NCBI GenBank assembly: GCA_916610825.1
Contig: OU744446.1
Coordinates: 11,218,538 to 11,282,537 of the forward strand
Direction of reading: 5' to 3'
Source: Haliclystus octoradiatus
Taxonomy: Eukaryota; Cnidaria; Staurozoa; Stauromedusae; Haliclystidae
DNA: 64,000 nucleotides
Every line of letters starts with the position of its first letter. The stretch's first letter is position 1. Below, piece by piece: positions 12,601 through 44,906 of this stretch. Both the position numbers and the translations under genes were made by a program. Under the pieces are notes generated by a model. It saw nothing but the letters and a program-made list of their open reading frames with translations. It was not told where the DNA came from and did not search any database.

Positions 12601-15232
12601 GGTTGGGTTTACCTTGTTGTCTGTGCTTCTTTCTGGAAATCAGGATCGTCAAAAGCAGAGATAATTAAATCAGTTGATTCTTGGAGACGTTTCAATTGCT
12701 GGATAACCTCAAGCCTCTTAGTGGTTAATTCTAAAAATGAGATCACAAAGCAAAACGATTCCCATAAAAAGATTTAAGAAAACAGATAGAAGTGCTCACT
12801 TATTCCCAAACAATGTTTAGGCCTAGTGGTAATGGCTCTTGCATATTATATTACTTCAATGTAGTCTCATCTTAACACACACCAACATTCCATTTCAATA
12901 TATTGCTACTTCAATATTTCAGCTTTAAGTTTATGTAGAGTTTATACATTTTTAAATAAAGCATTTGGGGATACCTTTTGGAGGGTCAGAATTGTATAAT
13001 TTTCTGTATTCTTCCATGGCAAAATCGACCTAAAACAATTTATTAAAGACAATCAATAACAACAGCCACCAGCAACATAATTAGGGAATAGCGTTTGCGT
13101 GATATATTTGACAAGTCCTAGGGGGTACTAGATGTGCTTAAGAAAATATTCAGAAAACAGTTGAAGGCAAATCAGAATAGCCATGCAACGATTCTCTGCT
13201 GAAATTCATGAAGGTCATCCAGAGAAACATGGATTTGAAGCAATATTGTTCAGACTAATATCACCAAAATCAATTCCAAGAGTAAAATCATTAAATTCTA
13301 AAGCAGAACTAGGGCTAGGTCCTTTTCATGAAATTTAGTCTTAAAAAAAGTAAGAGTGAAAAATTGGTTAGCACAGATCTTCATATTTTAGCTGATTATT
13401 GTAGGCCTACTGTGACATTAAGCAATTATTGAATTGAGCGAGATCAATAATTGTTTTATTATTATATCAAAATATCAAAAGCAAATCGTAAGAAAACAAG
13501 CACCACAGAGAAAAATTATCATAACTTGCTAATTTATTTACCAAATAATGAAACTTGAAAACTATACAATAAAATGTAGACTTTTATCAATAAAAACATT
13601 TCTCAAGATATACAATCGTCAATCATGATTAGGAGTTGTAAAATGTAGTCCACTTACATTAATTTTTCATATAGTTTTCAAGTTCCATTATTTAGGAATA
13701 ATAAATTAGCAATTATTAAAGTTAATAAAGTCTCCTCTTTCTCTGATAATATTTTTCTCTGCAGTTTGTTTTCTTACAAATTTACCTTCAAAATTTTGAA
13801 ATAATCATAAAGCCTAAGCCGAGAATAATTATTCAAAAGGGAGTTGTTACACTTACATCAACTCTACCGCCCTATGCTTGGGTACTAGGGAATGAGATAT
13901 TGATTTGTTAAATTTATTGATCAAAGAAAATATGCCAACAAAATTAACACCTCGGGTATGACACGTTTCAAATCAAAATATTGTGTTTTCTTTTAAATAC
14001 TTTTAATTATCTCGGGGCTTTTAACAAATCAAAAACCTGATAAATATTGCAATTATAATAATATTAATATTACTTTGAATTCTACATTGTGTGTTTTGTA
14101 TGTGATCAAAAAAAATGGTTTTCTTTCAAAACTCCAAGTAGCAGAAAAGGTTCAATTATTTCTGAAAATTTGATGAAACAACTTTTCTTTCACTAATCTA
14201 ATCAAACAAAGCACACGGTAGAATCCAAGCAAAATGCCAAAGTAATATAATCAGCAAACACTCAAGGCCAAACAAAATATTTCCGATTTTAAAATATATA
14301 TTTTTTGCATATATCTATATTGGCACATTCCTATAATGAAACCAGGGTCCGACAAAGTCCGTTAACTGGGAATCCTGGTTTGAGAAAGGCTAGACAAATT
14401 TAGAAGGAAAAGGCAAACTGCTTGATTTAAAGAAAAATCATTAGAAAAATATGAAAACTAAATTTTGATTTTACGTTTATAGTTACTCAAACGTTTACCT
14501 AAAAAAGTTGAGGTTTGCAGAAGGCAAAACATTTGTTGGACCATGAAACATGTGACCATATATACTACTTATAGCTATATCCCTTCTAATAACTGGGCTA
14601 GCCTACATTTTGAGATGGTTCAGAAAATCTGAAAAACAACAACAGTAAATTCAGTTGTCTATGGTGACTTGTCTGTCTTTCTTGTCGGCATTTCATGTAA
14701 ACTACGAGAACAATTTCCATACGAGAATAATTCAGTGACATTCATGTATAAGATATTAGGTAAGATGAATCACATGATGAGCTATAAAATAAACATGACT
14801 TAACACAGCTGTAAATTCAACGGTAGGCCTATTCAACATCGACTTACATATTGCTTCTAAAAGTTCTAACTAACCCTTGATTTTGACACAAACAAGCCAT
14901 AATTATTCTATTTCATAACAAGTGATTAAAGCAATATATGCTTCATAGTTTACCATGTTTGTGTTTTGTAAAAGATCGAGTTTTCCTTTGAGTAAGGCAT
15001 CTTCATCGTAAATCTAAGAGCGAAAAAGTTCAAGAGGAAGCTATAGATCTGGGTGAAATGCAAACATGTAATCAATTAAAAACGTAAACGTATCAAGGGA
15101 ATACATAAATCGTGTAATCAGAACAAATTTTACACATTTTACCTCTTTACTTGATAAAAACTCTAGCAATGGAAACACCAAATGCCGATCTAAATATCCC
15201 CCAACACGTGAGGTCAAATCGTAAGCCGCCAT
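9630..15232 (-). CDS. EIF3E: eIF3 subunit E (INT6)
   Basis: The exon model gives 425 aa (human 445). Exons, in transcript order: 15143-15232, 14954-15013, 12975-13029, 12613-12730, 12462-12504, 12268-12372, 11276-11401, 11011-11135, 10186-10515, 9996-10098, 9630-9752. All junctions are GT-AG and phases agree. The protein starts [20 protein letters not shown] and ends [20 protein letters not shown]. The long central exon carries the very conserved [16 protein letters not shown] and [18 protein letters not shown]. The C-terminal third, including [12 protein letters not shown] and the [20 protein letters not shown] exon, is the PCI domain. In eukaryotes this subunit is part of the eIF3 scaffold on the 40S ribosome. 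The last ~20 residues of the human protein are not matched. Intron 3 (1.9 kb) contains a fold-back repeat. Confidence 0.96.
13482..13783. mobile_element. Fold-back (long inverted repeat) element inside EIF3E intron 3
   Basis: The left half (13482-13580) contains GTAAGAAAACAAGCACCACAG, AATTTATTTACCAAATAATG and AACTTGAAAACTATA. The right half (13650-13783) contains the reverse complements in mirror order (TATAGTTTTCAAGTTCCATT, ATAATAAATTAGC, TTTGTTTTCTTAC). The arms of about 100-130 bp are imperfect, so the insertion is not recent. It lacks coding sequence. Confidence 0.75.
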
Positions 15233-17777
15233 TTTTTAGCGGAGAAAGAAATTTCTAAATCTCCAAATGGAATTATGCCTCGTTTGTATAATCGACATCG
15301 AAAAATAGGTCCGATATCGTGCAAGAAAACTGCGAGTATCCATAATTCCTTCTATTACAGTCACTGATGACAGTAGACAGATATTACAGATATTGACGAT
15401 ATTACATCGACCATACTCGTAGGAACGAAGAGCCAGTCAATTTAATCAATGACATAAATTTGAATTGAACCGCTCAGCCTTAGGTAGAGCTCCAAAGACT
15501 TACCTAATCACTGCACTATAAGAAGGGTATACAAGTGGATCAGGATAACGTGTAATGCTAAAAATAAAAATAACTCACGTTTTCATAGGCTTTTAAAATC
15601 ACTTTTCACGATTCACAGAGTAAACTTTTCTTCGCATTATGCCTCTTCGATTTTCGAAGGTCACTCAATAGGTCTATCCTGCCTAAAATAAGCAAGCTCA
15701 ATCTACATGAATAGAGGACATTGGAAGAGTATTATCAATAAAATACAATAAACAAAACTATCGATTTACCATATTGCTTATTTATTATATTTTTTGACAT
15801 TGTGAGACACCAAGTGCGTATATTTAGTTATCAGAATAAGCTCTTATAGGAGCAATGAAGGATTGAAGTTATTCAACTCTCAGTAACGAGATCGTTTAAG
15901 AACAAAAATCCACCGGTTATATGCAACAAAATGTGTTCAAAACTCACGACCAGCATAGTCTTTCAAGGATCGCGTCCATATAGTCACATAAATTTAAAAT
16001 CTGATTCAAGATTTGACAAAGATACTCTTTAGTCCTTTACCATACACTTGTAATAATTACATTTGACTCCGTCTTAAAATCTCTTCGAGGGTGAATACTA
16101 TTATAATTATACGCTCTCGTAGGGATTTCAAACCGACATCAAATGTAATTGATGAAATAAAGGGCAATACACATGGGCGAGGGAAGTTTATATTAGCCTA
16201 GGTTATGGTTATCCTAATAAACGCATTGTCATGACATTGTATAGCATGAATGCAGTGTTCTTAATTTGCATCAGCAATTCAAATATCGCAACCATTCATG
16301 CTACAAAGTAATGTCATATAGAAATTTAAGAACCATAGAATCGTCAAAACTCTACAAAAGAAGGTAAAGATCAGAAAGTAAAATATACTCGGTGCTGACA
16401 GTCTGGAGTCCTGCTTTATCTGCATTACAACAAAACGGGCATTACACGAATAGTCATCATGCTGCAAAACTAATGCAGCTAGAACGAGCTCAATGGAAAG
16501 TTCAAAATTTGATAGAGAAAATTATATTGCGCAAAAACAAGTGCTATAGAATGGAAGACTAATTATTATAATTAAATTAGCCTTATGACGTCGCGTGAGG
16601 ACGTCGTAATAAGTGGCCGTTCTGGTACAAAATTATAATCGCATTTCTATCGGAACATTTGACAATCGGAACATCAGTTCTGGAAAAGAGGTGAACGAGA
16701 GACTAATTACGACACAAGCGTGCACTTTAAAATTAGTGAGATATATATCGGCGGTTCAAATGCAAAAATATATAAGGCTTTTCGAAATAACACGATGGGC
16801 AATACGTAACATCAGTAGAGTATCATCTTCAATGATCACTAATTAAGAATGGTTTGTTAAACATGAAATATAATGTTCTCATTGTAACGATAGTCTGTAT
16901 ATGTTGTAGGTGGTAGTCGTGAAAGTAGACGTGTACACGTTACAGTTACCAAATAATTTTGCATATATTTTGAAAATCAGATGTACGATTGAAGGAGTAG
17001 ATGTATTTCTTAGGATGTGATAAATTCTCTATTGGTTGATGTTATATTGAAATCAATTCTAAAGTGATTTGTTAGTGATTTTGTTTGACTGTGTGTTAGC
17101 GTTCAATTGATGCACGCGGTTAGAGATTCCATCTTGAGGACTGAGTAAGCTGCTAAAATCGGTGTTGATGGTTATTGCCTTAGTGAGTACCTGTTATTTC
17201 TATTCGATAAGAATTCTTCACCCATAATGTGTTGAATAGACGCATTCATGGTAAGGTCGATTGATCGTACCTGTTGACGAGAACACCGATTTTGTCTCAA
17301 ACGACGATTTCTATTTTCAAGCCTACGGGTGGATCAAAATCTACGGTAGAAGACAGAGCACACCGTGAGATTGACTTAACGATATAACGTTTTTGGTTTA
17401 CTAGGAAATTTATTGTAAGTATATCACCCAATAAAAAGTATACCTATATCTATACTTTGTGGAATCATGACCAGAACGGTAGCATTTGTATGGCAATTAA
17501 CTAAATGGAATAACGAGAGTTCTTACAATTTGCTTATTCAACTGCATTGATTTTGCAAGAGAACATTTCAGATCATAAAAAAAAGAATCGCGAAAATAAA
17601 CTTGATGCCTAATCAACAGAAACAACTAGTCTAAAGCCTATAATAAACTGTTCTGTTACACAGTATTTGATTTGATAAAATCTTCCGTAGGAATATAATT
17701 TGATTTACTGTATTTGGTATCGGTTGAGGCAGCGCGATTAATCGGGTTCATTTCAATTAATCCTTATTTATAGGACT
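15233..17777. other. Intergenic between EIF3E and the NOWA-like gene; nothing coding recognised
   Basis: The first few hundred bases should hold the EIF3E promoter, but I see no clear TATA box or other named site. Short frames (62-77 codons, for example 16613-16846 on the plus strand) have no family resemblance. The 3' half must contain the promoter of the NOWA-like gene. Confidence 0.5.
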
Positions 17778-20700
17778 ATGGATCGACTGCCCCTATGGGC
17801 AATGGTTTCAGCTTTGTTGTTATTAATTTGTTTACAATCAACACTTGTTCACGGTGAGTAAATCATAGATAGGTGATAATAAATAACATCTTGCTTGATT
17901 TCACAAACAATTTCTCCAAGCGCAGTTTTATTTCAATCATATCTCCTATCGAATCCTGTAGGAAAGCATCATCATCACGGGGGTCTTTCGTTTAAGAGAT
18001 CGAGTGCTTTTCGACGCGCACCTCCGCCACCAGCCTTTGACGAAAATGGCGCAAGTAAGTCCACAGCGAATACGTATAGTACAATATCATGGAAATATCG
18101 GTCATCTCGATTTATCCTCATGCTATGTTTGACTTTCAGTGACTGAAATAACTAAGAAGAAGCTTCTTGCTGAGATGAACAAATACCGTTTCATGCATGA
18201 TGCCTCGCCACTTGGTGTATGCAAGGCATGCTCCACAAAGGCAACCGCATGGGCAGGTGAAATTGCAAAAACTGGGCACGTCAGACCCAACCACAGAGAG
18301 GGGTATGGACAAACCGTATTCTCAACTAAAGATGCATCGATGTTAGCTAAAGGTGCTGATTTCGTTGGAACTTTCATTGCAGCTTACTGGTACGTCTCGC
18401 ATTAGAATTTCATCATTGATAAATCGATAAATCATTACGTTTATCAGTGCTCAATTTAAAATATTCAGTTACTCTTCCAATCGAGCTCTTCTTGGCAATT
18501 CAAAACTAGCCTGATCCAGATTGAATCCATCCATTACAAGTCATTGGCTCTGAATCATTGTTGTCATAATTTAATAATTCACTGGTCTGTGTGTGAGATA
18601 ATAGTTGTTTTGTTAATGTAATGTAGGTATAATCAAATCAAAAATTACGATTTCATCAAGAATGAATTCAAAGGATTGGCAGCTGACTTTACGCAACTGG
18701 TTTGGATGAAAACTGAAATGGTAGGATTCGGATCAACCAAAGGAGCTGATGGCACTTATTACATTGTAGCATACTACACCCCTTCAGGAAACAACGAATC
18801 ATTGAGTTACTACGAGAATGTCAATCGTGTTTCGGGGGCTGGAGATAACGAGTGCCAATGTAAGTTATGAAACACCTGTTTCAGAATATATTCGTCCTAA
18901 ATTGAGTTTATTGCATGTACATAGCTAATTTGTATCGTCTGAATTGCAGTGAAATGCCCAGAAGGATGGACCCCCTCAAACTGCGCATGTTATCGTCTTT
19001 ACAAAGACCTGACCACGTGGGCAGATTCAGTTGATCGATGTAACGTATTGAAAAGTTCTTTGATTTCAGTTGAAGACGTCAACGAAGATACAAACCTCAA
19101 AGGTAATAATTGAGATTTAACGTGATTCGTCAACGTAGGGTCTTCAAAACGCTGACAGAATCTCAGTTCACGCTCCTGTGGCTTAACAAAAAAACTAATA
19201 AGACCAATCAGCTTCAATCGAATCGAATTCCTTCTATCAAGATATTATAATAGAACCAATTAACGGTTTTATTATAATATCTTGCTTCTATTAACTCAAT
19301 CGATTTTCCTTGGTCAGGAAGGACGGCACCTTGATTACGTTGGGGAACTGCAATGTCATCCTAAACTGAGATTCAGCCAGCATTCCGCAGACGCTACGTT
19401 GACGAAGCAGACAGTAGGTCTGCACGCAGGCTACAAGGATCTCTGTCACATGCCAAATTTAGATTGAGTGGATGTTCAAAAACATATGATCATGATCACT
19501 TAAATTATGCAATTATTGTGTGCCTGTCTATTACAGCCTTGATTGCCAAGAATGCTGTGAAAGGATCATGGATCGGTCTATCTGACACAGCTAACAAAGG
19601 CACCTACCAATTCGTCGATGGCGCACCATTTGTATATTCAGCATGGACATACGATGCATACAACTGGGTGGTAAGAAATCCAAATGAAAACCGCAACAAA
19701 TGTATCTTTCAAAAGGGTCCCGAAGGCTGGGAGTACAAGGCCTGTACAGAGCCACACCCATTCGTCTGCAAAATGAAACCAAATGGTAAGCAATCATCGA
19801 CTGTTATGATAACCAAACATTAGCATCTACCTCTGCATTGATTAACTGTCTATCCTTTCTATCTGTTAGGCATTCTCAGTTTCTCTGTTGACTTCTACTT
19901 TCCTGGTAGCACCTACACTAATGATCTTACTACACCAACTTCACTTCGTTACACAACAATGAAAGATAACATCGAGAAAGCGGTATGACATTGCATCCCC
20001 ATGATAAGTTATTATTCTCACTGTAGTTGAGCGAGAGAACAAATCAAGGATCATGATGATATGTTTCTGTTTTAGATCAATTCTACTTTTGCAAGTGAAA
20101 TTTGGTTCCTCGGTCATACATTCTACCAATTCATGTGAGTATGCAGCTTTCCTAGTATTCATTCATAAAGCTGCAGCTTTCCTAGTATTCATTCATAAAG
20201 CTATCGTTTCTTGGCCATAGTTTCTAATTATTTGTTTGTTCCAACAGGCCACGTGAGACCAAGGAAGTAGCCGCATCCACTCTTTTACGATTCGCTCCTG
20301 ACGCAAGAGCACCAGTTGATCCCATTGGCAAGCTTAGAGACTTTCTTCGATCTAATGATATTTTGAAAATCCTCAACGTCAGACTTATCCCTGGTAAACA
20401 ATTAACTTGTCTTTTAACAACAATCACAACTAAAAACCTGGCATCTTCTAATATTAATATAGTATCATCTTCTTTGCATATCTTATAGGAAGCAACCGCG
20501 TCTCAACACCAGTGGTTTCACAAGGCGCATGCCCAGGAGCATGCTCACAAGATTGCTTCCCAGAATGTAATCCTACTTGTTGCTCCGTACAACTTGGCTT
20601 TGGGGTTACAATACCTCTTGCAGCACCAGCTCCTCCTCCACCACCACCTATGATGACTTATGCAGCTCCAGCCCCAGCCCCAGCCCCAGCCCCACCACCA

Positions 20701-20934
20701 ATGGTGTATTATCCTCCTCCTCCACCACCACCAGTTGCTATGCCTCAGCCTTACCCAGTGAGTCAACAGCCTGCTTGTCCCCAACAGCCATCATGCCCCC
20801 AGCAATGTGCCCCATCTTGTCAACCCCAATGCTGTTCTCAATCTAATGTGAGGTCATTTTATGCTGGCAAAAGATCAAAAGCCCCACACTCTGCATCGGC
20901 TAAAGCTAAACAGCATCACGGCAAGAAACATTAA
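17778..20934 (+). CDS. NOWA-like nematocyst wall protein: signal peptide, CAP, C-type lectin, SEA-like, minicollagen cysteine knots
   Basis: Ten exons, 605 aa: 17778-17853, 17962-18054, 18140-18389, 18627-18859, 18950-19102, 19537-19785, 19870-19982, 20076-20134, 20248-20393, 20489-20934. Residues 1-26 are a signal peptide. A His- and Pro-rich propeptide-like stretch with dibasic KR (37-38) and RR (43-44) follows. CAP domain: about 57-205 (NKYRFMH, DFTQLVWMKT, YIVAYYTPSGN). C-type-lectin domain: about 220-350 (CPEGW, WIGLSD, FVCKM). A SEA-like region follows, about 352-458 (GSTYTNDLTTP, MKDNIEKAINSTF). Then comes a CX3CX3CX3CX3CC knot (C472-C489), a Pro/Ala run, and a second knot CX5CX3CX3CX3CC (C554-C573) before a basic tail. 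Minicollagens and Hydra NOWA use these knots for disulfide cross-linking of the capsule wall. No collagen Gly-X-Y repeat is present. Confidence 0.9.
19128..19404. mobile_element. MITE-like element with 41-bp inverted repeats in intron 5 of the NOWA-like gene
   Basis: Left arm 19128-19168 (CGTCAACGTAG ... GAATCTCAGTT) is matched by right arm 19364-19404 (AACTGAGATTC ... CTACGTTGACG) as an imperfect reverse complement. A second, inner palindrome around AAGATATTATAAT (19238-19275) lies between them. No coding sequence. Confidence 0.8.
20143..20202. repeat. 30-bp perfect tandem duplication in an intron
   Basis: GCAGCTTTCCTAG and the 17 bases after it are repeated exactly once, at 20143-20172 and 20173-20202, directly after exon 8 of the NOWA-like gene. 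The identity suggests a recent local duplication. Confidence 0.95.
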
Positions 20935-21781
20935 AAAGGAGACACCGATAAGATCAACTAATTTCATTGCATCGATTGCATTTTAATGTGCGAAAGTGTG
21001 TAGAGATAACGATGATTGAATTACTATTCATTAGTTATGTCATTCAGAAGGATGATTTATCAATAGAACGTTTTACATCACATGTTTACAGAAGAAAGGA
21101 AGAGAAAACGAAACATTGATCGATCGAATGGCAAAGAGATGAAATTAATATTTCTCAGGCGAGAACATAAATCAAAGATCAAATAACATCGATTGTGCGA
21201 TGTGACTTTTCATACACCGTCATAAAAAAGATCTGCCTAGCATGCCGTCCATTTGTTTTTAAAATTATCATTATTATTATCAATATTTTAATATCATTTT
21301 AGAAATAGTTCGCTTGATTTCTGTGTACATATAACTATTATATATTATCATTCGCATATGATGCAATTAGCAGGGATGAATTAATATTAAATCTTTAATT
21401 GTTGCCATTCTTTTATTTTGATGATATTACATACTGAAGTACGACTTATCAGCGTTTCTATTGTTATTACATTTGAAAGTAAAAACAAATTAGACAGAGA
21501 GTCACTGTTGCTTCAAAGTTATATCGTATAAATAAGGTTAGAGAGCTTTTAAGCACAGGTGAAATTAAAAAATAGTTCTATTGTCATTTGAGAAACATCT
21601 GACGTTCAATGTTTAGAGAACCGATGACAATGCATAATGGTACCGCTATCATTCATTTTATTGGCTTACATCGAGTCTTTGCCGAAGCACTTTCCCATAA
21701 CATTAAATACAGTCATAACCGGAGCGTATGTGAGCGCCCCTTGACGAATGGCTTATGGCTAAGAATTAAAAGAAAACGCAA
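20935..21781. other. 3' UTR of the NOWA-like gene and otoferlin upstream region
   Basis: No gene recognised in these 847 bases. They must hold the transcription end of the upstream gene and the promoter and 5' UTR of otoferlin, which lies on the same strand. Its ATG is at 21782. Confidence 0.5.
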
Positions 21782-41632
<19,851 letters not shown>

Positions 41633-42210
41633 ATCTCCGAATATGATTCTTGCGTAACTGTCACAGTAATACAGACATTCATAGATCAAGACATTGAGAA
41701 CTGCTGGGCGGTTATGCGGTGTACTGATTAAATACGGTTCAATAAAAGCGAAATACCGTGATAGATGTAGAATATATTCAAATGATAATGTGATAATATA
41801 TTGTCATTTTCAAAGCTGAAAAAATTTATTCTTCAAAATTGCGTGGAAAAATAAAAATTGTAAATAAATTGGAATATAAAAAATATTTAGATTCAAGGAA
41901 ATACAAACCAGAATTTACATTATAGATTATTTCGATTAAATTCTGTGTTACAGTGTTAGTGTAGTGATGAAATCCATGTTTCATGTTTAAAATGCTTGCC
42001 ACCTTTAAGAAATCGTTCTATAACCCCGATTTCACCCGATTGTCGAACAGGGTTTTACCCTGAGCCTCGTTTTCTTATTCTGAAAGCATAATGGACCCTG
42101 GTTGTTATTGAATTGTTAAATAGGTTGACAAGCAAGAACGAGCAAGAACGTCGTTTTCAGTTTTTGGTCGTACGGTACTCTTAGCCTACAATATTATATT
42201 TGTCATAGAT
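41633..42210. other. Intergenic; otoferlin poly(A) region
   Basis: A canonical AATAAA at 41741-41746, 109 bases past the otoferlin stop, is the likely poly(A) signal. No other feature is seen before the next ATG at 42211. Confidence 0.6.
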
Positions 42211-43642
42211 ATGAAAGTAGGAATGGCTAAATTAAAAATGTTCATGATTTCAGTTATGACATTTTTCATAGCCGTCGTATTTTTCTCAAGGTTAAAAGAG
42301 CAAGCAATGTTACCATGTGTCAACTATTTTGCAGCCAGCCGCAATGTGAGTTTTATGCTTTTTCGCTTAGGCCAAGCTTAGGTCTAATATTGTTAAAATG
42401 TATGTCGATTTGTAGGCTGGAGCTATGCTGTAGTCTGTTTACTTTTTAGATTAACGTTGGCTCAACCAGTTTAACAAATGATGGTCAAGAAGCTACGCCT
42501 CATGAAACGGTATGGAATCCCATGTTCAAATTCAAGTAACCAACAATAGATAATATTTGTGTTGACTTGTTAATTACAACGACATCTTTACTCTACTCAC
42601 ATTTGCGTTGTGATTGTGCATATTCATTATTTTCCAGGTTGCAAAAAAGAAACTTGATAAACCATTCGCCTACTACACATTAACAGAATCATGCCTTCAT
42701 CCTTTTTTCTATAAAACCATTGCCCTTGGAAACACAACTAGATGTGATGTTTACATCAATTCTTTCAATGAAAAATGTCAAGATGAAAAAATTCCTGTGA
42801 ATTTTAAATATATTTTTAATTCAAGCACTACGTGGGTCACAGGAAGAAATATGTTGAGTGAAATTGCCGCAAACTCAGGCATCAAGTATCAATACCATGT
42901 TTTCTTTGATGATGACGCAATCCTGTTCCATACACTGAAGTGGCAAAATTTTTGCAGATCTTCAGGATTGGATTATGGAACAGGCCCTTGTTTAAATGGA
43001 TTTATAACTAAAGATAAGGGCTTGAAATATTTGATAAGTTTATCAAATGAGAAAGACAAAGAATCAGCATATAGAGAATGGGAAGATGATTTGATTTTAA
43101 ATAGTCCTGCGATGGCTGTACCCAATTACGCTAGGACAACAGAAATATTCCAAAGTTATCTACTTCAGAAGAAAAAATATATAGAAGTATGCAGTCATAA
43201 CACAGATATGCAGTGGATTACGCCAACTGTTTACCTTGATATGATATTTGTGGCATACCATAATGACGCACTGCCTTTGATGCTACCATATTCATCATTA
43301 TTTGACAGTCAGAGTTGGTGGGCGGCTGGATTATTTCAATTGTTCCGCGCTAGGGCACTTTTATACAAACACGTCATCTCAAATTTTAAATTTACAGTTA
43401 TAAACACTAACCACCATCCGTATCCTCGCAGTATGCTACCACCATATGTATTAATTGATTATTTAAAGAAAGAAGCGCAGGATATAGATCATTTGATTGA
43501 TGTACGTGATCATTCAATTGCTAACCTTGAAAGTTGGCAGCTGTGGGAGGATAGACTTTTTGGTGACCCTGTTGTTTGCACAGGACATTTGAAATTTCCA
43601 ATTACCAAACACTACAAAGTTAAACACAAACAAAATCATTAA
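42211..43642 (+). CDS. Predicted type II membrane glycosyltransferase-like protein
   Basis: Three exons (42211-42345, 42450-42509, 42638-43642), 399 aa, all phase 0. Residues about 10-26 (FMISVMTFFIAVVFF) are a single hydrophobic segment after a short basic tail, the topology of Golgi glycosyltransferases. The lumenal part begins with a short stem, then KPFAYYTLTESCLHPFFYKT. A YHVFFDDDAILF segment provides a candidate metal-binding DxD. Later come WEDDLILNSPAMAVP, FDSQSWWAAGLFQLF and INTNHHPYPRSMLPPY. I do not recognise the family. The DDD motif after a hydrophobic strand and the topology suggest a GT-A enzyme, but that is inference, and donor and acceptor are unknown. It lies 578 bp downstream of otoferlin and converges on THYN1 with 120 bp between stops. 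Confidence 0.7.
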
Positions 43643-43728
43643 AATAGATTTTGTAAACAATTTTTTATACAGTACACATTCATAATACATTTTAAAACAT
43701 TTGCTACTTTAAATATTAAGTTATACAT

Positions 43729-43734
43729 TTTATT
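43729..43734 (-). terminator. Poly(A) signal for THYN1
   Basis: AATAAA on the minus strand, 29 bases past the THYN1 stop. Confidence 0.6.
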
Positions 43735-43762
43735 TAAGTAATATATATTTGAATTCATACAT

Positions 43763-44751
43763 TTACAATTCATCTTTCTCTTCCATTGTGATAATATATT
43801 CATATTCCTCTTTTCTGATTGGTTGAACAGAGAGGCGTGATTGTGTAAACAAAGAAAGGGCCTTGAGTGGTCCGCCATTTCCTTTATGGTCAAGGTGAAT
43901 TTTTTTCAGTTCTTTCAAACTGATAAATCGCTTTGTGTATCTGATAAATTTAACATCCACCATAAACCAACGGGGTTCACTTTTCGTTGCCTTCGGATCA
44001 TAATGATTTGATGTTTTCAAGAATTGTGTGTCATCTTCATAGCCCTCTCGGACAATCTCAGTTATGCCCGCAATTCCAGGGATTTTGCAATTGCTGAAAA
44101 ATAATAGACGCAAGAAAATGCTCTAATCAAAGTTCAAAGCTCAATCACAGCAATCGAACAACTGAGATTGTTGACAGTTAAGGAAACAGCATTCTCCAAC
44201 AATCTGAATAGTTACTGCATCAAAATTTATCAGATGCATGATTGTCATAATTTAGAATTAAAGATCATGAACATGTCATTATTGGAATTAGAAATAACTG
44301 GCTCATTTGGCTAAGCTACATTCAGATTCTGTTTCAGCAACTCTGACATTTGTGATTGCATATGTGCCATGTAAGCCTTGGTCATGTAGCCTCTGTGTTG
44401 GGTAAATGGTAGCCTAGTATCATTACTGTTGATACGAATGGCATATGAGAGAATGATAATACCTATAAAATAATAGAATATCAAATACCTATGATAAAAG
44501 AATGCCACATCACCCATTTTCATTTCATCTCTCATCAAATTTCTAGCCTGGTAATTTCTAACACCATCCCAACATGCTGTTTCGTTTGGTTCCTTTCTCA
44601 AATCTTCGATTCCAAATTTAGCATCAACTCCATTTTCCATCCTGCTCTCTGGTTCTGACTTCATCAACCAATAACGAGGACCCTCTTCATGGTTTGGCAC
44701 GACCTTCTTCGGCTCATCACGTTTACGCTTTCTGGCAGAACTAGCAGGCAT
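43763..44751 (-). CDS. THYN1: THYN1 (thymocyte nuclear protein 1), EVE domain
   Basis: Two exons, 44489-44751 and 43763-44093, 197 aa. A basic nuclear-localisation-like start (ARKRKRDEPKK) precedes the EVE domain: YWLMKSEPESRMENGVD, CWDGVRNYQARNLMRDE, GDVAFFYHSNCKIPGIAG, HYDPKATKSEPRW, and GGPLKALSLFTQSRLSVQPI. It matches human THYN1 throughout. EVE domains are PUA-like folds that bind modified bases in nucleic acids; THYN1 is nuclear. I chose the ATG at 44751; an in-frame ATG at 44826 would add 25 residues not typical of the family. It is head to head with NSMCE1 and tail to tail with the glycosyltransferase-like gene. Confidence 0.95.
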
Positions 44752-44906
44752 ATTTTCAAATATAAACCTAATAACTCTGGAAGTCAGAACTGCAGCTCTG
44801 AGAGTTTGATTACCACACGTGATCATGATCTCGATTTCGATTATTTGCGGCCGATCATCTACTTCACTTTTGGCGCGAAAGCTGTTTACAACACGAGGTT
44901 TTCACA
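44752..44906. promoter_or_regulatory. Divergent promoter THYN1/NSMCE1
   Basis: Only 155 bases separate the two start codons. Inside are a CACGTG E-box (44816-44821) and TTTTGGCGCGAAA (44868-44880), a very good match to an E2F site (TTTSSCGC), 26 bases before the NSMCE1 ATG. No TATA box is seen. E2F control would fit S-phase expression of an SMC5/6 subunit. This is read from sequence only. Confidence 0.6.
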
